Shown in pieces: positions 7,598-12,394 of a stretch of 12,394 nucleotides of DNA (its first letter is position 1; each line of letters starts with the position of its first letter). The stretch is taken from the NCBI GenBank assembly GCA_026985755.1, contig JALSPX010000125.1, positions 1-12,394 on the forward strand, read 5' to 3'. Under the pieces are notes generated by a model. The model ran no database searches, was not told where the DNA came from, and saw nothing but the letters and a program-made list of their open reading frames with translations. The position numbers and the translations under genes are program-made. Origin of the DNA: Sulfurovum sp. (GTDB lineage: Bacteria; Campylobacterota; Campylobacteria; Campylobacterales; Sulfurovaceae).

Positions 7598-8331
7598 TGT
7601 CTAAGTCTACTCGTGTAAAAGCGGTTATATCCTATGATGGAAGTGCCTACTATGGGTTTCAGAAACAAAAGAGTACCAAGCAAACCATTACCTATGAGAT
7701 AGAGCATGCCCTTGCTTCACTACAGATAGACGGAAGTATTGTAGGTTCTGGTCGTACCGATGCAGGCGTACATGCTACAGGACAAGTCATACATTTTGAT
7801 ATACCTCCATACTGGCACGACTTGGACAAACTCACACTAAACCTCAACAGAAAACTAAGTGCTATACGTTTCAAACATATCACTTTTGTCGCTTCTGATT
7901 TTCATGCACGTTTTCATGCCAAAAAACGTATCTATCGTTATATCTTTAAAACCAAGCAACCCTCCCTTTTTGAGCAAAAATATATCTCTTACTATGCAGC
8001 ATTTGACACCATGTTACTTTATGATGCACTCAATAGTTTTATAGGAAAACATGATTTTAATATGTTTCGTAAGACAGGCACAGATACACACACAAGTATC
8101 AGAGAGATATACCAAGCACGTCATTTACAAAGAGAATCATACCACTACATCTACGTTGAAGCCAATGGATTTTTACGTGCCCAAGTACGTATGATGATAG
8201 AGACAGCTATGCAAGTAGCACAAAAAAAATTACCCCTTCAAGCACTCATCGAACAACGCAACTGCAAAAGACAACATAACACAAAACTTGCACCAGCAGA
8301 GGGTTTATATTTGGCTAGGATTATTTATTAA
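7597..8331 (+). CDS. truA: tRNA pseudouridine(38-40) synthase TruA
   Basis: Isomerises uridines 38, 39 and 40 in the anticodon stem-loop of tRNA. The 244-residue sequence shows the family pattern: ISYDGSAYYGFQKQ (about 11-24), the catalytic-aspartate motif GSGRTDAGVHATGQV with D55, HARFHAKKRIYRYIF (about 104-118), the HDFNMFRKTG block and the C-terminal NGFLRAQVRMM segment, followed by APAEGLYL. The start codon shares a base with the permease stop (TAATG at 7595-7599). It is the last gene of the glmU operon. No GC-rich hairpin terminator follows it, only T-rich DNA that serves as the next promoter, so some read-through into the cytochrome gene is possible. Confidence 0.96.
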   Translation: MSKSTRVKAVISYDGSAYYGFQKQKSTKQTITYEIEHALASLQIDGSIVGSGRTDAGVHATGQVIHFDIPPYWHDLDKLTLNLNRKLSAIRFKHITFVASDFHARFHAKKRIYRYIFKTKQPSLFEQKYISYYAAFDTMLLYDALNSFIGKHDFNMFRKTGTDTHTSIREIYQARHLQRESYHYIYVEANGFLRAQVRMMIETAMQVAQKKLPLQALIEQRNCKRQHNTKLAPAEGLYLARIIY

Positions 8332-8371
8332 TTTTTATCTTTTTTTGACTTTTTTTGGCTAAAATATAGGT
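8332..8371 (+). promoter_or_regulatory. T-tract promoter immediately before the cytochrome c gene
   Basis: The gap contains spaced runs of T (8332-8336, 8340-8346, 8350-8356) leading to TTGGC and a -10-like TAAAAT at 8360-8365. Periodic T-tracts before a -10 box, without a -35 hexamer, are the known pattern of Campylobacter sigma-70 promoters. The predicted start point, 6-7 bases after the -10, falls at about 8371-8373, essentially on the ATG at 8372. No hairpin is seen, so this stretch is a poor terminator for the truA transcript. Confidence 0.55.
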
Positions 8372-8722
8372 ATGAAATTGATACTTATGCTCACACTATC
8401 CCTTTTGTCTTATGCGACATCTGATATGGAACAGATCTATCTCAAAAATGCCTGTAACTCCTGCCATGGTATGTATGCAGAAGGCATGGGATCAGCACCT
8501 AGACTGCAAGGCAGAAAAGAGAAAGTGCTACTAGAAAGACTGAAAGATTTACAACAAGGCAAAACACGTACCTCCGCTGGGGCAGTGATGATATCTTTTG
8601 CAAAATCATTAGACAAAAACCAAACCATTCAAATGGCTAAATATCTCTCTACACTAAAAACGGTAGTAGCAGAAGATCGCTATGATGAAGCGTATGATCC
8701 CAATGATGATGGAGGATCATAA
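8372..8722 (+). CDS. Small periplasmic monohaem c-type cytochrome
   Basis: A 116-residue class I type cytochrome c, probably a soluble periplasmic electron carrier; its partner enzyme is unknown. Residues 1-15 form a signal peptide: K2, a hydrophobic core, and a likely signal peptidase I site after SYA at 15. The haem-attachment motif CNSCH is at 28-32. The later VMISFAKSL segment supplies a likely distal ligand, M73, followed by the C-terminal helix typical of the fold (MAKYLSTLK). The protein ends in an unusually acidic tail (residues about 98-116) that could guide docking to a basic partner. No Shine-Dalgarno sits at normal spacing: AGG at 8368-8370 is only one base from the ATG, and the predicted transcript start is at the ATG. 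No oxidase or reductase genes are adjacent to reveal its role. Confidence 0.9.
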   Translation: MKLILMLTLSLLSYATSDMEQIYLKNACNSCHGMYAEGMGSAPRLQGRKEKVLLERLKDLQQGKTRTSAGAVMISFAKSLDKNQTIQMAKYLSTLKTVVAEDRYDEAYDPNDDGGS

Positions 8723-8767
8723 AATTATGCTAAACTATATAAACTTTTCTATCTTAGGAGTATTACC
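8723..8767 (+). promoter_or_regulatory. Possible promoter and strong ribosome binding site of the XpaC/TelA gene set
   Basis: TATATAAA at 8736-8743 could be a -10 element, giving a start near 8748-8750. AGGAG at 8756-8760 is the strongest isolated Shine-Dalgarno of the non-coding gaps, and it stands 7 bases before a TTG at 8768. It is too far from the XpaC-like ATG at 8870 to serve that gene, so it points to the micro-ORF. No -35 hexamer is evident, and transcription could also continue from the cytochrome gene because no terminator is seen. Confidence 0.45.
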
Positions 8768-8860
8768 TTGCCTACATCTTACAAAAAGTTTTTAGGACTT
8801 ATTTTTTTACTTTTTTCAGCTGGGTTTGCAGTGTGGTATCCACTTGCAAACCTATTATAG
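8768..8860 (+). CDS. 30-residue single-helix membrane micro-protein, TTG start
   Basis: A short reading frame not matched to any family I recognise. It starts at TTG 8768, placed 7 bases after a good AGGAG (8756-8760), and ends with TAG at 8858-8860. The product begins MPTSYKK, then residues 8-30 are almost wholly hydrophobic (FLGLIFLLFSAGF, then VWYPLANLL). That gives one transmembrane helix with two lysines at the inner face and no other charge. The TAG lies inside TAGGAAG, the ribosome binding site of the next gene, so translation of the two is probably coupled. It could act as a small subunit of the XpaC-like membrane protein, or simply as a leader peptide. Support rests on the ribosome site, the hydrophobic composition and the position; coding has not been tested by comparison. 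Confidence 0.6.
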   Translation: MPTSYKKFLGLIFLLFSAGFAVWYPLANLL

Positions 8861-8869
8861 GAAGATGCA

Positions 8870-9697
8870 ATGTCTAAAGCAAAACGTTATATACCGACAG
8901 ATAAACCCGCACTAAAGTATCCAAATGCCACACTTTTGTATATATTTTTAATACCGCTTTTTTTAGCGACTATCCTTGCACTTATCAGTATCGATATCAA
9001 AGCTTTTATACTCTCGGGGATCTCTTTTGTACTCTTCTTGACAGTCGCAAGATTGGCAAAAAAAGGATTAATATTAGAGCATGAGTATCAAAATAAAACA
9101 TTGACCAAGGCACCCAAAGTTCCCTACAAAACAATAGCTGGATATCTTTTGGGCGCTGCTACATTGTTTACCGCCTATGTCGCAGGAGGAGAGCCCTTTA
9201 CAAAATCTATTTTTTTGGCACTTATTGCTACCATTGGATACTTTATGCTCTATGGGTTTGATCCTAAAAAAGACAAACTCGATAACCTTGGTGATATATC
9301 AGCAGAATTTGTGTTAGAAACTATCCATGAAGCCAAAACCAAAATAGCATCCATTCAAGAGGATATGCAAGAAATTGGAGATACTCTTTTAAGAGACAAA
9401 CTCTCCAATGCTGTGCACAAAGCAGAAAATATTTTACAAACCATTCAAGAAGATCCCAAAGATATCAGAGTAGCAAGAAAATTTCTTATTGTCTATATCG
9501 ATGGACTAGAAAAAGTTACCAATGCGTATACAGAGTTAGATGAAAAAGATATCACTCCCCAAACCAAGCAGAAGATACATACCCTCATGGATGACGTAGA
9601 AAAACGTTTTGATAAAGAGTTGTCACGGCTTAAAAACAATAATCAATTTGACCTAGATGTACATATAGATACACTCAAAGAACAAATCAAACACTAA
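8870..9697 (+). CDS. XpaC-like membrane protein (5-bromo-4-chloroindolyl phosphate hydrolysis family)
   Basis: A 275-residue protein with four predicted membrane helices at about 20-40, 44-62, 88-106 and 110-130, followed by a charged, helical, probably coiled-coil cytoplasmic part (about 135-275). The arrangement, the FDPKKDKL turn after helix 4, and the position directly before a TelA gene fit the XpaC family. The family name comes from a Bacillus phenotype on a chromogenic phosphate; no hydrolase motif is visible here and catalysis should not be assumed. ATG 8870 has a Shine-Dalgarno AGGAAG (8859-8864) overlapping the micro-ORF stop. The gene is 9 bases upstream of telA, whose own ribosome site overlaps this gene's stop. 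A membrane anchor for the soluble TelA-like partner is the simplest inferred role. Confidence 0.75.
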   Translation: MSKAKRYIPTDKPALKYPNATLLYIFLIPLFLATILALISIDIKAFILSGISFVLFLTVARLAKKGLILEHEYQNKTLTKAPKVPYKTIAGYLLGAATLFTAYVAGGEPFTKSIFLALIATIGYFMLYGFDPKKDKLDNLGDISAEFVLETIHEAKTKIASIQEDMQEIGDTLLRDKLSNAVHKAENILQTIQEDPKDIRVARKFLIVYIDGLEKVTNAYTELDEKDITPQTKQKIHTLMDDVEKRFDKELSRLKNNNQFDLDVHIDTLKEQIKH

Positions 9698-9706
9698 GGA
9701 AGAAAT

Positions 9707-10861
9707 ATGGAAACCAAAACAAAAGAGATCATAGAAACCGCAATAGAAAAAAAATCTGAGACCGTACCAGAGGTCATGGAACATGAAGTCACTGCCCTTC
9801 AGGATGCACTCAATGAACTAGATATCAATGATAGAAAATCGATTATCTACTTCGGTTCATCTGCCCAAGAGAAGCTCGATGAGATCTCAAACCGTATGAT
9901 AGAGGGTGTCCAAAATAAAGATGTAGGTGCCGCAGGTGCCGCACTCAATGAGATGGTTGCTTCTATTCGTGGTTTTGATATGGATGAGTTTAACCCCAAC
10001 AAAAAGCTCGCATGGTGGCAAAAACTTTTTGGAACGACTAAACCACTGCTAAAGTTTATCCAAGAGTATGAAAATGTACGTGATCAAATAGACAGTATCT
10101 CTAACTCTCTAGAAAAACACAAAAGCCAACTGATGACAGACATTGTTTCTCTGGACAAACTCTATGATGCAAATTTGGATTATTTTAGAAAGCTCGAGCT
10201 CTATATCAAAGCAGGTGAAACCAAACTCGAAGAGCTAGAGGAAAAAATCATCCCAGAGTATGAAGCCAAAGTAAGAGACTCCAATGATGATATGATGGCT
10301 ATCCAAGAGCTCAAAGAGATACGTGGATTTAGAGATGAACTAGAGCGTCGTGTGCATGACCTTAGACTCTCACGCCAAGTCACCATGCAGTCTTTACCAA
10401 GTATCAGACTGATACAAGAAAATGATAAATCACTTATCTCTAAGATTACCTCTACCTTGGTCAACACGGTGCCACTATGGAGAAACCAACTGGCTCAAAC
10501 GGTGACTATCTTTAGAAGTCATGCTACCGCAGGTGCTGTCAAAGATGCAGCGGACTTGACCAACGAGCTCCTAGAGAAAAATGCTGAGGGGCTTAGAGAA
10601 GCCAATGCTGAAGTACGAACACAAATGGAACGTGGTATTTTTGATATAGAGAGTATCAAAAAAGCCAATGACACCTTTATCGCTACACTGGATGACTCAT
10701 TACGTATCGCCCAAGAAGGCAAAGCAGCGAGAAAAGAGGCATTGCTAGAATTACAAAAAACTGAAAAAGAGCTCAAAGATGCACTGCTTGCAGTCAAAGC
10801 CAAGGCCCAAGAAGTGCCTGAAGTGGTGAAAGAAATTACAGATACAACGAAGGAGGCATAG
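9707..10861 (+). CDS. TelA family protein (YaaN-like, annotated toxic anion resistance)
   Basis: A 384-residue soluble, almost entirely helical protein with long heptad-like stretches (about 120-225 and 280-375) predicting coiled coils. The family signature is the block MQSLPSIRLIQEND (227-240) followed by LVNTVPLWRNQLA (251-263). A tryptophan-rich segment LAWWQKLFG is at 101-109. TelA was named from plasmid tellurite resistance, and Bacillus YaaN belongs to the same family next to xpaC. The biochemical function is unknown, and no tellurite-resistance ter genes are in the window, so resistance to anions cannot be assumed. The ribosome site AAGGAAG (9696-9702) overlaps the preceding stop codon. 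The next gene starts one base after this gene's stop codon, which suggests co-translation. Confidence 0.88.
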   Translation: METKTKEIIETAIEKKSETVPEVMEHEVTALQDALNELDINDRKSIIYFGSSAQEKLDEISNRMIEGVQNKDVGAAGAALNEMVASIRGFDMDEFNPNKKLAWWQKLFGTTKPLLKFIQEYENVRDQIDSISNSLEKHKSQLMTDIVSLDKLYDANLDYFRKLELYIKAGETKLEELEEKIIPEYEAKVRDSNDDMMAIQELKEIRGFRDELERRVHDLRLSRQVTMQSLPSIRLIQENDKSLISKITSTLVNTVPLWRNQLAQTVTIFRSHATAGAVKDAADLTNELLEKNAEGLREANAEVRTQMERGIFDIESIKKANDTFIATLDDSLRIAQEGKAARKEALLELQKTEKELKDALLAVKAKAQEVPEVVKEITDTTKEA

Positions 10862-10862
10862 T

Positions 10863-11936
10863 ATGGGACTATTTGATTGGGTATTCGGACAATTTATAGA
10901 TGTCATTGAGTGGACAGACAATTCACAAGATACCATGGTCTATCGCTTTAACAGACAGGGAAATGAAATAAAATATGGTGCCAAACTTACCGTACGAGAA
11001 TCTCAAATCGCTGTCTTTGTCAACGAAGGAGAAATAGCAGATATACTGGGACCTGGTATCTATGAGTTGGAAACAAACAACATCCCTATCCTTACAAGTT
11101 TACAACACTGGGATCATGGATTTAACTCTCCCTTTAAAGCAGAGGTCTATTTTTTAAATACCAAAAGATTTACTGACCTTAAATGGGGTACAAAAAACCC
11201 TATTATGGTACGTGACCCAGAGTTTTCTATGGTACGTCTACGTGCTTTTGGTACCTACGAGATACGTATCGCTGACCCTAAAAAGTTTTTGAATGAAATT
11301 GTAGGTACAGATGGGCACTTTACGACCGATGAGATAGAAGCACAACTTACCAACCTCATTACTTCTAAATTTGCCACAGTCATGGGTGCAGATGAAACCC
11401 CTGTGCTTGACCTTGCTGCAAATTATGAAAAATTGGGGGCATACATTACTGAACATATAGCCCCTTCTTTTGATGAGTATGGACTCGAACTTACCAAAAT
11501 GCTCGTAGAAAATATCTCTCTCCCTGAGGAGGTAGAAAAAGCCATAGATGCACGTTCTAGTCGTGAGATTACAGGTGACTTAGATGCTCATATCAAGTAC
11601 CAAAGTGGACAAGCCTTAGGAAACTCCGAAGGATCTGCTTCTGATATGGTAGGTATGGGTGCAGGCATGGCTATGGGGCAACAGATGGCAAATAGTATGC
11701 AACAACCCAATAGCACATCCACCCCACCACCACTCCCTAATCAAATCGCACAGTACTTTGTAGCCGTTGATGGAGAATCTGATGGACCCTATTCATTAGA
11801 AGCTGTAGAAAAAAAGTTACTCTCTGGAGATATTACAAAAGAGACGCTACTCTGGACACAAGGTATGGATGGTTGGGAAAAAGCATCTTCTGTACTCTCT
11901 GCTACCTTTAGACAAACACCTCCACCACTACACTAA
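10863..11936 (+). CDS. SPFH-domain (YdjI-type, 'virion core protein-like') protein with C-terminal GYF_2-like domain
   Basis: A 357-residue member of the bacterial SPFH/band-7 branch that includes Bacillus YdjI. The amphipathic start GLFDWVFGQFIDVIEW (2-17) is a plausible membrane-surface anchor; there is no transmembrane helix. The conserved core runs about 18-240: KLTVRESQIAVFVNEG (41-56), GPGIYELET, GFNSPFKAEVYF (86-97), DLKWGTKNPI, RDPEF and LRAFGTYEIRI, then a helical stretch ending ARSSREITGDL. A Gly/Met-rich linker (252-280) and a proline-rich spacer lead to a C-terminal domain at about 297-347 with the GPYSLEAVEKKLLSGDI and LLWTQGMDGWEKA pattern of GYF_2 (DUF4339). Many relatives end in a zinc ribbon instead. 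Shine-Dalgarno AAGGAGG at 10850-10856 precedes ATG 10863. Likely role: membrane scaffold (inference). Confidence 0.85.
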   Translation: MGLFDWVFGQFIDVIEWTDNSQDTMVYRFNRQGNEIKYGAKLTVRESQIAVFVNEGEIADILGPGIYELETNNIPILTSLQHWDHGFNSPFKAEVYFLNTKRFTDLKWGTKNPIMVRDPEFSMVRLRAFGTYEIRIADPKKFLNEIVGTDGHFTTDEIEAQLTNLITSKFATVMGADETPVLDLAANYEKLGAYITEHIAPSFDEYGLELTKMLVENISLPEEVEKAIDARSSREITGDLDAHIKYQSGQALGNSEGSASDMVGMGAGMAMGQQMANSMQQPNSTSTPPPLPNQIAQYFVAVDGESDGPYSLEAVEKKLLSGDITKETLLWTQGMDGWEKASSVLSATFRQTPPPLH

Positions 11937-11939
11937 TTT

Positions 11940-12394
11940 ATGCAATTTACGGCGATTAACTTTACCTGCCCCTCTTGTGGGGCTCCACAAAAATTTTCAC
12001 CTGCTACAGGTACACTCGTATGTGAGTTTTGTCAAACAAAAACGACGATTGAAGTCTCAAATGATATCATACATGAGTATGAATTTACCGAAGCAATAGC
12101 AGCACTCAATACCCAAAAAAACCAAATCATAGAAAAAAATGTAAAATGTAAAAAATGTGGTGGTTCCTTCACTCTGACTCCCTACTCTTTTTCATCCAAC
12201 TGCCCCTATTGTAATACACCCGCCATTACTGATTTTATACATGAAATCACACCCAAATCACTCATACCCTTTAGACTTACGCACAAAGAAGCACAGAAGC
12301 GCTTTAGTAAATGGGTAGGCTCTCGATGGTTTGCACCCAGTGCCTTTAAAAAATACCTAGATGGTGATAACACACTTACTGGATACTACCTTCC
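11940..12394 (+). CDS. Double zinc-ribbon protein (YdjG-like), partial: C-terminus lies outside the window
   Basis: From ATG 11940 the frame stays open to the window end (151 complete codons). Two zinc ribbons are plain: C10/C13 with C28/C31, and C70/C73 with C88/C91, joined by a short helical linker (about 48-66). After them comes a segment with SLIPFRLTHKEAQKRF and a tryptophan-containing KWVGSRWFAPSAFKKYL, seen in zinc-ribbon membrane proteins often mislabelled primosomal protein N' or superfamily II helicase. No helicase motif is present in the visible part. In Bacillus, YdjG has two N-terminal zinc ribbons followed by membrane helices; such helices would lie beyond this window. The gene starts 3 bases after the SPFH stop codon and lacks a clear Shine-Dalgarno, so its translation probably depends on coupling to the upstream gene. 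Confidence 0.8.
   Translation, partial: MQFTAINFTCPSCGAPQKFSPATGTLVCEFCQTKTTIEVSNDIIHEYEFTEAIAALNTQKNQIIEKNVKCKKCGGSFTLTPYSFSSNCPYCNTPAITDFIHEITPKSLIPFRLTHKEAQKRFSKWVGSRWFAPSAFKKYLDGDNTLTGYYL

Noticed and set aside
8309..8361. Direct repeat TTTGGCTA at about 8310 and 8355
   Set aside because: Eight bases, one copy inside truA coding sequence; expected by chance in T-rich DNA.
8332..8371. Rho-independent terminator after truA
   Set aside because: T-tracts are present but no stem-loop precedes them; the promoter interpretation explains the T-runs better.
10201..10803. Serine-rich minus-strand frames of 88 and 94 codons opposite telA
   Set aside because: They mirror the Glu/Leu/Lys-rich coiled-coil codons of TelA read in antisense, lack ribosome sites and match no family.
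9707..10861. Tellurite or toxic-anion resistance locus
   Set aside because: The family label comes from a plasmid phenotype; no terZABCDE genes are present here, so only family membership is claimed.
10863..11936. Phage or virus origin suggested by the 'virion core protein' family label
   Set aside because: The label is historical; the protein is an SPFH family member and no phage structural, integrase or attachment sequences are nearby.
11869..12099. Plus-strand frame of 76 codons crossing the SPFH/zinc-ribbon junction
   Set aside because: It overlaps the GYF_2-like C-terminus and the first zinc ribbon in another frame; both real genes have clear motifs.
11940..12394. Primosomal protein N' (PriA helicase)
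   Set aside because: Only zinc ribbons are shared with the often-transferred annotation; no Walker or helicase motif is visible and the context is membrane-related.

Overview
The window looks like chromosomal DNA from a Campylobacterota (epsilonproteobacterial) bacterium, most like Sulfurovum or a close relative. This is inferred from the protein flavour, the moderately AT-rich composition, T-tract promoters without a clear -35 box, and the set of tightly overlapping envelope genes. No mobile element, CRISPR array, rRNA or tRNA gene was seen, and no gene-free stretch exceeds 300 bases.

Layout. (1) Bases 1-819, minus strand: the N-terminal 273 codons of a threonine ammonia-lyase (IlvA), cut by the window edge. 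(2) Diverging from it, 874-1305: a small CoA-binding Rossmann protein, ended by a hairpin terminator that separates it from a convergent gene. (3) 1371-2486, minus: TrmA, the tRNA m5U54 methyltransferase, with an extra four-cysteine set like that of Fe-S RlmD enzymes. (4) 2565-8331, plus: a compact six-gene operon, glmU - coaBC - uppS - prepilin peptidase - LptF/LptG-type permease - truA, in which genes abut or overlap by 1 to 8 bases. It combines UDP-GlcNAc synthesis, coenzyme A synthesis, undecaprenyl diphosphate synthesis, pilin processing, LPS export and tRNA pseudouridylation. (5) 8372-8722: a small periplasmic monohaem c-type cytochrome whose promoter lies almost on its start codon.

(6) 8768 to the end: the most interesting part. 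A 30-residue membrane micro-ORF with a TTG start and a strong Shine-Dalgarno leads into a gene set encoding an XpaC-like four-helix membrane protein, a TelA-family coiled-coil protein, a YdjI-type SPFH protein ending in a GYF_2-like domain, and a double zinc-ribbon protein that runs off the window. The SPFH/zinc-ribbon pair resembles Bacillus YdjI/YdjG, and the XpaC/TelA pair resembles Bacillus XpaC/YaaN. Finding both pairs in one run with a micro-protein suggests a membrane-stress or membrane-scaffold complex. That function is inference; the sequence shows only the domains and the gene order.
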